This document shows positions 17,847 through 28,400 of a stretch of DNA of 64,000 nt, in pieces. The stretch is from NCBI GenBank assembly GCA_016715325.1, contig JADKAL010000014.1:248001-312000 (forward strand), read 5' to 3'. Made by a program: the position numbers and the translations under genes. Position 1 is the stretch's first letter. The number at the start of each line of letters is the position of its first letter. The notes under the pieces were generated by a model. It ran no database searches. It had not been told where the DNA came from and saw only the letters and a program-made list of their open reading frames with translations. Origin of the DNA: Methylococcaceae bacterium (GTDB lineage: Bacteria; Pseudomonadota; Gammaproteobacteria; Methylococcales; Methylomonadaceae).

Positions 17847-19346
17847 ATGACCCCCGAACAATTCAACAACTACGCCAGACAAGGCTACAACCGGATTCCG
17901 GTTTGTCGCGAGGTGTTAGCCGATCTCGATACGCCGTTGAGCGCTTATCTAAAACTCGCCGACGGCCCGTATTCCTATTTATTCGAATCGGTGCATGGCG
18001 GTGAACAATGGGGGCGTTATTCGATTATCGGCTTGCCTTGCAAAACCATTGTCAAAGTCAACGGTAATTCGATCACTTTGGAAAATGACGGTCACATCGT
18101 AGAAAGCGTCCAACATGAAAATCCGCTGGAGTGGATTGAAGACTTTAAAGCGCGGTATAACGTGCCGGATATTGCCGAGTTGCCGCGTTTTAACGGCGGC
18201 TTGGTCGGTTACTTCGGCTATGAGACCATCACTTATATTGAACCGCGCCTAAAAGCGGAAAATAAGCCCGATCCTTTAAAATGCCCCGACATTCTAATGA
18301 TGGTTTCGGAAGAAATCTTGGTATTCGACAACCTGTCCGGCAAAATGTTGTTGTTGACCCACGCGAATCCGGAAGACGATCATGCGTATGAAAATGCAGT
18401 GATCCGGCTAAACGATTTGGCAAAAAAACTGCGCGAATTGAAAGCGGAGCCGACTCGACAAAAGAAGCCGGTTTACGTTAAGGAATCTGATTTTGTTTCT
18501 GGCTTTACGGAAGACGGCTTTAAAAATGCCGTACTGAAAGCTAAAGAATACATCACCGACGGCGACATCATGCAGGTCGTGTTATCGCAGCGCATGTCGA
18601 TTCCTTACACGGGCGCCGCATTGAATTTATACCGTGCACTACGTTGTTTAAATCCCTCGCCATACATGTTTTATTTGGATTTGGACGATTTCCATGTGGT
18701 CGGTTCGTCGCCGGAAATTCTTGTCAGGCTGGAAGACGATTTGGTTACCGTGCGGCCCATCGCCGGAACGCGCCGTCGAGGTACGACACCCGAGCATGAT
18801 CTCGAGCTTGAGCAAGACTTATTAGCCGATCCCAAAGAAATCGCCGAACATTTGATGCTGATCGATTTGGGACGGAACGATACCGGACGCGTTGCTGAAA
18901 TCGGCACCGTGCAATTGACTGATAAAATGATCGTGGAACGCTATTCGCATGTCATGCACATCGTTTCCAACGTATGCGGGCAATTGCAAAAAGGCAAAAA
19001 TGCGTTCGATGTACTGGCGGCAACGTTTCCGGCGGGAACCGTCAGCGGCGCACCGAAAATCCGCGCTATGGAAATCATTAACGAATTGGAGCCGGTGAAG
19101 CGCGGCGTTTATTCCGGTGCAGTGGGTTACATTGCATGGTCCGGCAATCTTGATACCGCCATTGCAATTCGGACTGCCGTTATCAAAGACAATATGTTGC
19201 ATATTCAAGCAGGCGCCGGGATTGTGTACGACTCAATCCCGCAAAATGAATGGGATGAAACGATGAATAAAGGCCGCGCCGTTTTCCGTGCTGTGAGTAT
19301 GGCGGAAGCCGGTTTGGATAGCGAGTCAATCGAGGTTGCAGAATGA
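17847..19346 (+). CDS. trpE: Anthranilate synthase component I
   Basis: This 499-residue enzyme makes anthranilate from chorismate, using ammonia supplied by TrpG, in the first step of tryptophan synthesis. It has the N-terminal feedback region ([18 protein letters not shown]), and C-terminal chorismate-binding motifs: [61 protein letters not shown] (20 residues) and [17 protein letters not shown]. It shares four bases with trpG (ATGA), so the two are translated together. No leader peptide or attenuator is evident in the 54 bases before it. Confidence 0.96.
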   Translation: MTPEQFNNYARQGYNRIPVCREVLADLDTPLSAYLKLADGPYSYLFESVHGGEQWGRYSIIGLPCKTIVKVNGNSITLENDGHIVESVQHENPLEWIEDFKARYNVPDIAELPRFNGGLVGYFGYETITYIEPRLKAENKPDPLKCPDILMMVSEEILVFDNLSGKMLLLTHANPEDDHAYENAVIRLNDLAKKLRELKAEPTRQKKPVYVKESDFVSGFTEDGFKNAVLKAKEYITDGDIMQVVLSQRMSIPYTGAALNLYRALRCLNPSPYMFYLDLDDFHVVGSSPEILVRLEDDLVTVRPIAGTRRRGTTPEHDLELEQDLLADPKEIAEHLMLIDLGRNDTGRVAEIGTVQLTDKMIVERYSHVMHIVSNVCGQLQKGKNAFDVLAATFPAGTVSGAPKIRAMEIINELEPVKRGVYSGAVGYIAWSGNLDTAIAIRTAVIKDNMLHIQAGAGIVYDSIPQNEWDETMNKGRAVFRAVSMAEAGLDSESIEVAE

Positions 19347-19924
19347 ACGTTGTAATGATCGACAACTACGATTCGTTTACCTACAACCTAGTGCAATATT
19401 TTGGGGAACTCGGTGCGGATGTCACCGTTGTCCGTAACGATCAGGCGACAGTAGACGATATTGCCGCATTGAATCCAGAAAAAATTGTTATTTCGCCCGG
19501 TCCATGCACCCCGAAAGAAGCGGGTGTCTCAGTGGAAGCCATTTTGAAGTTTGCCGGACGTAAGCCCATTTTAGGCGTTTGCTTAGGTCATCAAAGCATC
19601 GGTTACGCCTTTGGTGGCAATATCATCCATGCCAAAAGCATTATGCATGGCAAGACCTCTCAAATTTACCATCAAGATCAAGGTGTATTTAAAGGACTGA
19701 CCAATCCGTTTACCGCAACGCGCTACCATTCCCTTGTGATTGAACAAAGTACTTTGCCCGATTGCCTTGAAATTACCGCCTGGACGCAAGACGAACAGGG
19801 TAACATCGACGAAATTATGGGGGTACGCCATAAGACTTTGGATATTGAGGGCGTCCAATTCCACCCAGAATCGATTTTGACCGAGCATGGACATGATTTG
19901 CTGAGGAATTTTTTGGAGAGATGA
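19343..19924 (+). CDS. trpG: Anthranilate/aminodeoxychorismate synthase glutamine amidotransferase
   Basis: This 193-residue class I glutamine amidotransferase has the nucleophile Cys near residue 80 ([15 protein letters not shown]) and His/Glu in the C-terminal VQFHPES motif. It begins with [20 protein letters not shown], typical of TrpG/PabA. It releases ammonia from glutamine for TrpE and, in many bacteria, is shared with PabB for folate synthesis. It overlaps trpE. No trpDC genes follow here. Confidence 0.95.
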   Translation: MNVVMIDNYDSFTYNLVQYFGELGADVTVVRNDQATVDDIAALNPEKIVISPGPCTPKEAGVSVEAILKFAGRKPILGVCLGHQSIGYAFGGNIIHAKSIMHGKTSQIYHQDQGVFKGLTNPFTATRYHSLVIEQSTLPDCLEITAWTQDEQGNIDEIMGVRHKTLDIEGVQFHPESILTEHGHDLLRNFLER

Positions 19925-19983
19925 CCGGTTTTTGTTTTCGGCAGCAATCAATTTAGCAATTTCTTTTTACATCGTTGAATATA

Positions 19984-20007
19984 AATTCCGGCAATCCTTG
20001 CCGGAAT
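19984..20007. repeat. ATTCCGGCAA/TTGCCGGAAT hairpin
   Basis: A ten-base perfect inverted repeat around a short loop lies between trpG and the convergent GlcG-like gene. It lacks a T-run, and the sequence is a common dispersed intergenic motif. It may still act as a bidirectional transcript end for the two convergent genes. Confidence 0.5.
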
Positions 20008-20100
20008 GACGTCATTAAAAAATCTGTAAATAATTCGAATAATCGCTATTGAAAGACACGAAAAAATCGCCCAAAGCACATTGACCGACTTGTAGGCAAT

Positions 20101-20526
20101 TTATACGCCAGCCACAAACCCTGCCGCTTCAATCCCCGCAATCGCACACCGTTCATCCTGCTCCGAAGAATCACCGCTGATTCCGACCGAACCCAAAATG
20201 TTATTGCCTTTATCTCGAATTAATACGCCGCCGGGAACCGGCATAATTTTTCCTTCAGAAAGGCCGATCAAAGCATTCATGAAATCGGGTCGGTGTTCGG
20301 CAACAGCGGCTAAGCTTCGCGATGATATTCCCATGTTTACTGCCCCCCACGCCTTAGCAGTGGCAATTTGCTGCCGGATCACTGTGGCACCGTCTTCCCT
20401 TTGCAACGCTTTGAGATGTCCGGCGGCATCCAGTACGACGACCGTCAACGGTGCCATATTTAACGTTCTCGCTTTTTGAGTAGCGGTATTGATGATTTTG
20501 TTGGCTTTTTCCAAAGTCAGTTGCAT
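20101..20526 (-). CDS. GlcG/HbpS-like protein
   Basis: This 141-residue protein has the GlcG/HbpS (DUF336) fold: N-terminal helix LTLEKANKIINTA, then VVVLDAAGHLKALQREDGA, PGGVLIRDKGNNILGSVGISG, and DERCAIAGIEAAGF at the end. Family members include haem-binding extracellular HbpS and corrinoid- or diol-utilisation helpers; the exact role is unknown. There is no signal peptide. A good AAAGGAG site precedes the ATG. It ends 29 bases after the tesA stop and may be co-transcribed with it. Confidence 0.85.
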   Translation of the reverse strand: MQLTLEKANKIINTATQKARTLNMAPLTVVVLDAAGHLKALQREDGATVIRQQIATAKAWGAVNMGISSRSLAAVAEHRPDFMNALIGLSEGKIMPVPGGVLIRDKGNNILGSVGISGDSSEQDERCAIAGIEAAGFVAGV

Positions 20527-20554
20527 AGTCGTAAATCTCCTTTCGTATTCGTTT

Positions 20555-21157
20555 TTATTTTAATAGTTTCTCTAAATGCGGCCATATTTTTTCGACGATC
20601 ATCCCTTGCGCCTTTTCATTGGGATGCAGGCCGTCCTGTTGTATCAATTCTTTAGCTAAGGCAATATCTTCAAGAATAAAAGGCACAAAAGGTATTTTTT
20701 GTTCTTTAGCTAAGTCCGGGTAGATATTGTAAAACATCTCGGTATACCGTTTGCCGTAATTAGGCGGAATTCGCATACTGAGCAATAACGCTTTAGCGCC
20801 GGATTTATGAATACGCTTAATGATTTCTGCAAGATTGCTTTTTAGAATAGCAGGCGACAGCCCTCTCAATCCGTCATTGGCGCCCAACTCGACGATAACG
20901 ATCTCTGGCTTATGCCGCAACAGTATGTTATCGATCCGTGCTAATCCGCCGGCACTGGTATCGCCGCTGATACTTTCGTTGTTGACGGCATAGTCCTTGT
21001 GCGATTCTTGAAGTTTTTGCTGAACCAACGCAACCCAGCCTTGTCTCACTTCAATGCCGTAAGCCGCACTTATGCTGTCGCCCAACACGACGATTGATTT
21101 CCCCATTGCAGACACGGATACTAATGAAATCACACAAGCAACCACTAACCTGAGCAT
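20555..21157 (-). CDS. tesA: Periplasmic SGNH lipase/arylesterase TesA
   Basis: This 200-residue SGNH hydrolase has an N-terminal signal peptide (LRLVVACVISLVSVSAMG), block I with the nucleophile (VLGDSISAAYG), block III (GANDGLRG) and the C-terminal DGLHPNEKA with catalytic Asp and His. TesA is a multifunctional thioesterase, protease and lysophospholipase of the periplasm. I start it at ATG 21157, which puts the signal peptide at the N-terminus; the longer form would add 17 residues. Its start codon overlaps that of divergent ybbA within CATG, as in the tesA-ybbA neighbourhood of Escherichia coli. Confidence 0.92.
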   Translation of the reverse strand: MLRLVVACVISLVSVSAMGKSIVVLGDSISAAYGIEVRQGWVALVQQKLQESHKDYAVNNESISGDTSAGGLARIDNILLRHKPEIVIVELGANDGLRGLSPAILKSNLAEIIKRIHKSGAKALLLSMRIPPNYGKRYTEMFYNIYPDLAKEQKIPFVPFILEDIALAKELIQQDGLHPNEKAQGMIVEKIWPHLEKLLK

Positions 21158-21839
21158 GACGAATACCGATAATTCAAGAACTATCATTGTAACTGAAAAC
21201 TTAGGCAAATCGGTGAAGACAACCGACGGAACGTTGCATATTTTGTCGAATATTCATTTAGAAATCGAAAAGGGGCAAAGCATTGCTGTTGTGGGTGAAT
21301 CCGGGTCCGGCAAATCGACCTTAATCAGTTTGTTAGCCGGACTCGATACGCCGACTTCCGGCTCTATTTTAATTGATGGAAAATCCTTGACCGGTATGGA
21401 TGAAGACGGCAGAGCGATGATGCGAAATCGATTGGTCGGGTTTGTCTTTCAATCGTTTCAATTGCTTCAGGGCCTAACGGCGCTCGAAAATGTCATGCTA
21501 CCGCTCGAATTAAGGGGCGATAAACATGCAAAAGACTACGCCGTAACCTTATTAAATCGAGTAGGTTTGTCAAAACGAATCAGCCATACGCCACGACAGC
21601 TTTCCGGCGGCGAACAGCAACGGGTGGCGCTGGCGCGCGCATTCGTGACTCAACCGACGCTATTATTTGCCGACGAGCCGACCGGTAATCTTGACAGCAA
21701 TACCGGTGCAATGGTGATCGATCTATTGTTTCAGTTGAATCAGGAAAACAACACGACCCTGATATTAGTAACACACGACCAACAGTTAGCCAATCGTTGC
21801 AACCGGATTATCCGTTTATCTGCCGGGAGATTGTTGTGA
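21156..21839 (+). CDS. ybbA: ABC transporter ATP-binding protein YbbA
   Basis: This 227-residue ATPase has Walker A (VVGESGSGKSTLISLLAG), Q-loop (FVFQSFQLLQGLTALEN), the LSGGEQQRVALARA signature and Walker B (LLFADEPTGNLDS). It belongs to the LolD/MacB-type group that pairs with FtsX-like permeases. I start it at ATG 21156; the upstream in-frame ATG would lie inside tesA. It overlaps ybbP by four bases (GTGA). Confidence 0.92.
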   Translation: MTNTDNSRTIIVTENLGKSVKTTDGTLHILSNIHLEIEKGQSIAVVGESGSGKSTLISLLAGLDTPTSGSILIDGKSLTGMDEDGRAMMRNRLVGFVFQSFQLLQGLTALENVMLPLELRGDKHAKDYAVTLLNRVGLSKRISHTPRQLSGGEQQRVALARAFVTQPTLLFADEPTGNLDSNTGAMVIDLLFQLNQENNTTLILVTHDQQLANRCNRIIRLSAGRLL

Positions 21840-24319
21840 ATTCTTTCGCTCTAGCGATGCGCTTATTATGGCGAGATAGCCGCGCAGGCGAATTGACCAT
21901 TTTATTCTTGGCGCTGTTGATTGCAGTTACCTGTTCTACTGCCATTACGTTGTTTTCCGACCGTCTGGAACGCACCATGACCGACCAAACAGCTGAATTC
22001 TTGGCAGCCGATATGGTTATTACCAGTCACGCCGTTATTTCCGAGGCGTGGTTGAATAAAGCGGTCGAACTGAATTTATCGGAAGCGCAAACCGCCGAGT
22101 TTTCTAGTGTTTTAATGGAACATGACGAACTACTGCTGGCAGGAGTAAAAGCTGTCAGCGATAACTATCCTTTGCGTGGTTTTTTGAAGTCTACGAAAAC
22201 GGATTACGCCACCGAGACGATTGAACGGAAAGGTCCTAAACCGGGAGAGGCCTGGGTCGATAAACGGATTTTATCGGCTTTAAAACTCAACATCGGTGAC
22301 CCTGTAACCATCGGCGAAAAGAAGCTGTTGATTACCAAAATCATAACCTACGAACCTGACAAGCAGGGCGACCTCTACAGCCTTTCGCCCCGCCTGATGA
22401 TGAACAAGCAAGACTTGGACGCAACCGGTATTGTCCAGCCCGGAAGCCATGTCCATTATTTTTATTTGTTCAGCGGCAATCAATCGCCGTTATCCGAATT
22501 TAAAGCCTGGGTTAAGCCGCAACTCAATCTAGCCCAGCGTATTCTGGATATCCATGAAGATCGTCCAGAATTGGGTTCGGCACTGGATCGCGCCGAACGT
22601 TATTTAGGCTTATCAACCATCGTCGTCATCGTTATCTCGGGAGTGGCTATTGCAATGGCGACACGGCGCTATGTCGAACGCCACCTGGACGCAACCGCGA
22701 TCATGCGTTGTTTGGGCAGTAAACAAAACGACGTACTTCGGATATTCATCACCCAATTTCTATTCTTAGGGTTAATAACCAGCATGACAGGCTGTGCGCT
22801 TGGCTGGGTAGTCCAAGAACTCCTTTTTAAGCTATTAAGAAATTTATTACCGCAAACGGTTTCCAATCCTAGCTGGCTGGCTGTTTTTTTCGGATTGCTT
22901 ACCGGTATTACCGTGTTGATCGGTTTCTCATTGCCGCCGTTACTCCAGCTTAAACGCGTTTCCCCCGCTCGCGTTTTACGCCGCGATTTAGAACCCTTAC
23001 CGGCCAGTGCGTGGCTGGTTTACGGCTCCGCTATGGGCATCATCGGAGTATTGATCTGGCGCTATACGCAAGATCTCAACATGACCGCTATCATTTTCAT
23101 AGTAGGCGTTTTGCTCTTAATAGTGCTGGGGATTCTGATTTATTTCGTCCTCAAGTCGGTTCAGCGTCTAATACCGCGTTTAAGTTTGAATTGGCGCTTC
23201 GGGTTACAAGGCTTATTCCGAAATAGTCGTGCGACGATTACCCAAATACTTGCCTTTACTATCACGTTGGTAGCAATGGCGTTAAGTTTTACGGTACGTA
23301 ACGACCTTATCGAAAATTGGCATAAACAATTACCGGAACAAGCGCCTAATCATTTCGCCCTCAATATTTTTCCCGATCAAATGGAATCGCTGCATGCCGA
23401 TTTCAAAAGCGAAAACATTGCCGGTAGCCGTTTCTTTCCGATTATTCGAGGAAGACTGACGCAGATCAACGGCGAACCGGTTCAGAAAATTGTCAGTAAG
23501 GACTCGCAAGGCGAAAGCGCAACCCATAGAGAACTCAGCCTAACTTACACAAACAATCTCCCTGACGATAATAAAATCATAGCAGGAAGCTGGTGGACGG
23601 CTACCAGTAAAAACGAGGTTTCAGTGGAGCAGAAATTAGCCGATAGCCTAAAAATAAAATTGGGCGATCGTTTAATGTTTGTTGTTGGCGGTCAAGAATT
23701 GACGGCTACGGTCAGCAGCATCAGATCGTTGCAGTGGGAAACCATGAAACCGAACTTCTATATGATATTTTCGCCGGGTACACTGGAGTCGTTCCCCGGA
23801 ACTTTTCTTACCAGTTTTTATCTTCCCGAGAGTAAAAAGACGTTTTTGAATGCATTGATAAAAAAATATCCTGCGATGACGATATTGGAAGTGGACTTAA
23901 TATTAAAGCAGTTTAAAACCATTTTAACACAACTGACGGCAGCCATTAATTACCTGCTTTACTTTGCGCTGCTAGCCGGATTTACCGTGTTATTTTCGGC
24001 AATTTATTCGACTTTGGATAACCGCATCTACGAAAGCGCGTTGCTTAGAACCTTTGGAGCCAACCGGTCCTTGTTACGAACGATGCACATCATCGAGTTT
24101 TTTACGCTCGGTTTAATTTCCGGCGTTTTTGCCGTTATCTTATCGGAAAGCCTGCTTTATGCCCTCTATGCGAAAGCGCTCAATATGGACTATCGTCCGT
24201 CTTCGTACTTATGGTACGCCCTACCAATAATCGGCGCGTTCTCGGTGGGGTTGGCGGGGTGCTGGGGTGTAAATCGTGTTGTTAACACTCCGCCGCTTAA
24301 GGTTTTAAGGGATTCCTAA
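21836..24319 (+). CDS. ybbP: FtsX-like ABC permease YbbP
   Basis: This 827-residue membrane protein has an N-terminal helix (LTILFLALLIAVTCSTAITL), a large periplasmic domain, then helix groups near residues 260-285, 305-330, 350-375, 400-450, and 705-820. This is the ten-helix MacB/FtsX arrangement with two periplasmic domains. It starts at a GTG overlapping the ybbA stop. YbbA-YbbP is a type VII-like ABC complex linked to envelope lipid or lipoprotein handling; its substrate is not settled. Pairing with tesA matches the Escherichia coli order. Confidence 0.92.
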   Translation: MNSFALAMRLLWRDSRAGELTILFLALLIAVTCSTAITLFSDRLERTMTDQTAEFLAADMVITSHAVISEAWLNKAVELNLSEAQTAEFSSVLMEHDELLLAGVKAVSDNYPLRGFLKSTKTDYATETIERKGPKPGEAWVDKRILSALKLNIGDPVTIGEKKLLITKIITYEPDKQGDLYSLSPRLMMNKQDLDATGIVQPGSHVHYFYLFSGNQSPLSEFKAWVKPQLNLAQRILDIHEDRPELGSALDRAERYLGLSTIVVIVISGVAIAMATRRYVERHLDATAIMRCLGSKQNDVLRIFITQFLFLGLITSMTGCALGWVVQELLFKLLRNLLPQTVSNPSWLAVFFGLLTGITVLIGFSLPPLLQLKRVSPARVLRRDLEPLPASAWLVYGSAMGIIGVLIWRYTQDLNMTAIIFIVGVLLLIVLGILIYFVLKSVQRLIPRLSLNWRFGLQGLFRNSRATITQILAFTITLVAMALSFTVRNDLIENWHKQLPEQAPNHFALNIFPDQMESLHADFKSENIAGSRFFPIIRGRLTQINGEPVQKIVSKDSQGESATHRELSLTYTNNLPDDNKIIAGSWWTATSKNEVSVEQKLADSLKIKLGDRLMFVVGGQELTATVSSIRSLQWETMKPNFYMIFSPGTLESFPGTFLTSFYLPESKKTFLNALIKKYPAMTILEVDLILKQFKTILTQLTAAINYLLYFALLAGFTVLFSAIYSTLDNRIYESALLRTFGANRSLLRTMHIIEFFTLGLISGVFAVILSESLLYALYAKALNMDYRPSSYLWYALPIIGAFSVGLAGCWGVNRVVNTPPLKVLRDS

Positions 24320-24421
24320 TCGTAATGCTATAGGCTATTTAACATATTCAGCCAACATTCATGGACGTTTATTTAATCTATACGTAACCGTTCAAAATTA
24401 ACTTATTAATGAGGAAGTAAA

Positions 24422-24817
24422 ATGAAAGCAATAAAGATTAGCACAATCGTTATCGGCACTTTGATGTTGACAGCGTGTTATTCCTACGGCGGGTACCAGC
24501 CGACTGTAGATACTTACAACGACCCGAACGCCTACCGCCTAAACCAAGACATCGCCGAGTGTAAACAACTCGAAGAACAGTCTGCCGGCGGTACCGCTAA
24601 GGAAACGGCTATCGGTGCAGGCGTCGGCGGTTTGGTCGGTGCAGCAGGCGGTGCCGTAGTCGGTGCGTTTACCGGCAATCCGGCAGCCGGTGCAGCCATC
24701 GGCGCGGCAGCCGGCGGTTTAGGCGGAGCAGCAAAACAAGGGTTTACGGCTGAAGATAGATTCCGTAATGCCTACAATCAATGTATGAGTAATCGCGGCC
24801 ATAACGTTATTAGATAA
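24422..24817 (+). CDS. Glycine-zipper lipoprotein
   Basis: This 131-residue protein has a lipoprotein signal (LMLTAC, Cys near residue 19). A Gly/Ala-rich zipper at about residues 59-103 (GAGVGGLVGAAGGAVVGAF region) resembles that of SlyB/Rcc01693-type outer-membrane lipoproteins. The end carries two Cys residues counting the mid-protein ECKQ and FRNAYNQCMSNRGH. Such proteins are stress-related envelope components of unclear role. Its ATG follows GAGGAAG. A terminator follows. Confidence 0.8.
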   Translation: MKAIKISTIVIGTLMLTACYSYGGYQPTVDTYNDPNAYRLNQDIAECKQLEEQSAGGTAKETAIGAGVGGLVGAAGGAVVGAFTGNPAAGAAIGAAAGGLGGAAKQGFTAEDRFRNAYNQCMSNRGHNVIR

Positions 24818-24848
24818 AACCAGTTTTTCTCTTTAACGAAAAACTCGA

Positions 24849-24876
24849 AGTAACACATGGAAGTGTTGCTTTTTTT
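24849..24876 (+). terminator. Intrinsic terminator after the glycine-zipper lipoprotein
   Basis: AGTAACAC pairs with GTGTTGCT (one G-U) around a short loop and is followed by seven T residues. A weaker GTTTTTC/GAAAAAC hairpin lies just before it. Confidence 0.7.
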
Positions 24877-25436
24877 CTTCGTCTTTAATCATCCACGAGC
24901 TTGGGCTCACATTTAAAGGATGTAAATCAAAACATCCCCGTTATACAGCCAATATTTTGTTTGCCCTGCCTACTGTTAAAACTTTTGGTTAATATGTGAT
25001 CAATAGTGGGTAATACAAGGACAATAAGGCTTTATGGCACTCCGTAAAAGTATAAATCCTTTCATGGTGAGTGAGCCTAGTCGAACGCTCTCCTGAGCGA
25101 AGCCGAAGGGCATGAATGGATTTACTGTGGGCCATACGGCAATTTATAAAAACAGACCTTTCTAAAAAGTTCCTACCTTAAGTGGTGTCGTAAACTTTTT
25201 TTGTCCATCTTTCGACACACTCAGGACGAACGGGAAAACGTTTGCTTATTGAAATAAATTACCCACTTAAATTCACATAGAGCCAAATTTTTTCAAATCC
25301 GTTTCAGATATTTCTTCATTCGCGATTCTCCATAAAGTCTAGACTCAAGTTTTATTGATACAGAATAACTTGCATCTCTAAATGTAAATACTGCTGAACT
25401 ATAGAGCGCGAAACTGCCTTATTAAATGATGTTCGT
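24877..25436. other. 560-base gap with a nested palindrome
   Basis: This gap, between the terminator and the stop of the convergent large membrane protein, contains no gene I can support. Bases 25032-25138 form a nested imperfect palindrome, and 25195-25235 carries a TCGACACACTCAGGACGAACGG scrap (quoted as CACTCAGGACGAACGG) of a widespread dispersed repeat. Confidence 0.5.
25032..25138. repeat. Nested imperfect palindrome of about 107 bases
   Basis: Outer arms TATGGCACTCC...AAATCCTTTCATG and CATGAATGGATTTACTG...GCCATA are roughly complementary; the middle has AGCCTAGTCGAAC and GCGAAGCCGAAGGG. The core resembles the TTCGACAGGCTCAGGGCGAACGG-type element (here diverged) seen more clearly at 40404-40470. 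Probably a non-autonomous dispersed palindrome. Confidence 0.5.
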
Positions 25437-28400
25437 TCAATTCGGCATATCGGTATTCTTAGCCTGATCTTTCGGTATTTTTTTATTCCACAACCCGTTG
25501 GTAGAAAAACAACTCCATCCCCATTTCAACCAGTTAAGCAATGAAGCTGCCAGCCAAAACGACCAAGCCAGCATTAAGAGGCGATACGCCATCAGCGGTG
25601 CAGAAACAACCGTTGCGACAGGTAATTCCGCCGGACTTCTATCTTGATACCAGTTTAAGTCGAAGGCCGACGATTGATTTCCTGCAATCTGCATATTGGG
25701 CGTTCCACCGAGCAGACCTTGCTCGACGGCGAAAATCAAGATCGCCAACGAAAAAACAGTGAGCAACCCCAGCATGACTTGCAGAACATTAAAATACCCA
25801 AAAGTATTATCGGGTCTTTGCGCGCGCCAACCTAACAGCATCAGCCAAGCCACTACCAATAAGGCCGATTCTATCGGGACTTGGCTTAGACCGAGTAATA
25901 ATAAAAACCACTGCCAGTGCTTTAATGGGGTAAGTTGTACTTTACCCAATCCTATCGCCAGCAAAACAATGACCGCCAACACACCCCAGAATAATACAGC
26001 CGGACCGAGTTTAGGACCCCATACAAACAACACCCAACGGTCCTGACCTAAACCGACATTAAGTCGCGTATTGACGCTTGCTTGGCCTAAATTAATAACC
26101 GGGGTACGCGTGATCGTTGATATTTCATCCGGCTCCTGCCAGCTTAAGGCGATTTCCTGTTTGCCAGGATTAATGGGCAAGGTAAGCTTACGGCCTTCTT
26201 GCCGTAACGGAAGTGCCTGTCCGTCAATCGTTACGGTTTGTAATACGGCATTTTCCGGTAGTGTTAACGTGTGTTGGGTACCTTGCGAACTTCTTACACT
26301 CAGTGCTAGGTCCGCATCCTGCGACCGTTTACCCGGTCTGATTGCTAATCGGCTGCTATCGATGGTTAAGGTTTGACCTTCCAGCGAAGACGGTCTTGTA
26401 ATCTTTAGACTCAATTTTTCACCCGGCCAAGGGTGCCATTCCGGTAACCATTGCCCATCGTCGTTCAAGTGCTTTACCGTGATTCCCGTACTTTCGATAT
26501 GCCATACGGGACTCACATCGGCTTTCCAGACTTCTATCCACTGACTGGTATCCGCGGACGTTAATTCAATTGTTCCGGATTTCTCCAGCGTCGATTCCCA
26601 TTGAAGAACCGATTGTTGCACGGGCAGATTGGCTTCGACTTTCCCATCTTTGACATGAATGCCGGGAGTTGTCACCAGCTCGCCCGGCACAACAGGAACT
26701 TGTAGCACGATGGGCGAATCGGCTGGCGACAATCTGATCACTTGGGTAATTACCCGCCAGTCCAACCCGATTTGTAAGGTTCTTTCAATTTTGACAAAAG
26801 GGGGCAATAAACCCGGCGCAAGTTTTACATTTTGTCCTTGCGCTACAGCTTTACTGATTCGGTTAAATTGCAGTTGATTGTCAACTTGACCGTTCTCTTG
26901 GATTCCGACGATGTCCCAATTGTCTGCCGATACACTCACATACCCCGGTTTTAAAGGAAGCGGCAGTGTAAAACTAGCCAACTGCGGCGATGTTCCTCGA
27001 AGTATCACTTCATGTTCGCCCTTTGTTAAATTCAACCACAATGCGTTTTCGCTACGATACAAACCGGCTGCGTCTTTGCCGTCGATCGTCACTTCATTCG
27101 GAAACCATTGCTCGTAAGAAGCTGGCAACGGCACATTAACCGCTTGTTGAGCATGAATCTGCAAAGTAACTGCTAAAACCTTGTCGTCTATCGCGACCTG
27201 CATCCGCGGCATTTGGGCGCAGTTCGGCAGGCAATCGGGGGCTTCCAGTAAACGCGATTTCAGTTCATCCAATACTTCTTTCGACGGGAAATCCGCATAC
27301 GCTTTTTGTGTTGGGATTGCCAGCAACGGAACTAGCAAGAACCACACTAAGGCTGGCGCCGAAAATGCTTTAAAATTGAATTTGATCTTTTCAACCAGAC
27401 CGAACATCAACAGAGCAAGCACAAAGACTAAGATGACACGAAGAAAATTGAGCAGCATCACCATTGCCGGAGAAAGATACCATAGCGTCATTTTCTGCTG
27501 CGCATCAACCGAACCGTTCCAGGAAAGATGAATCTTATGCCACAGCCATTGCGGTAAGCCGGGTCCGGTTTGTACTTTGGCATCGGGATCGTAACGGCTA
27601 AAATCCTCTTCTTTACTTTTGTAAGTAGATCGGTTTAATGCACCGCTCGCATAAGCACGCTTACTTTGCGGCGCGATAGGTTTAGCCAGCTCTTGTTCTT
27701 GCATAACGTCCGGCGCTGCTCCATCCATCGTCGACACGGCTTCATTGACTGCCGCCGGCGGAGCAGCGGCCGGTGTGACCGGCATGTAAAAATCCTGCCA
27801 TTGATATTCTAATTGCGGATACAGTCCGGTCCGTATCTGATTGACCATAAACGGAATTACAATCATGACTAAAACCAGCCAAAACACATGCCGATACCAC
27901 ATAACCGCCGTAAAAAATTTACCCTGAGGCAGAACCTTCAACAATGCGGTTGCCGCCAGAATATTCAACCAAACATACTGCGGCGATTCCGGCTCGTGCC
28001 AGGTTAAAACTAAGGTCGCCAAGGCGAAAACACCCCAAGGCCGGCTGAATAAACGGCTGGTAGTCAGTGCGGCGATCAAGACCAAAAACAAATCCAGCAA
28101 GGTCCAGCGCGCGATCCAGCTATCGGGAACGTTATCGACTCCGCTTGCGGCGAGCAAGCGCCAGCCCGGCGGCAAATTTAATTCCGCATTGACTTGATTG
28201 AAATGTTGCTCCCAACCCACCGCGCCGATCGATCCAATATCGCCGATGCGACGGCTGTCGGCCTCTAATGCAATGGCGCCTTTCCTGACCTCTACACCTT
28301 CTTTGCTCGATTCGGTACTTAACGTTATTAATTGGCTTTTCCCGTCGAGGCTCACTTTACCCAATTTTGTTTCCGGCAAAGCATCCAGTCGCCAGCCTTT

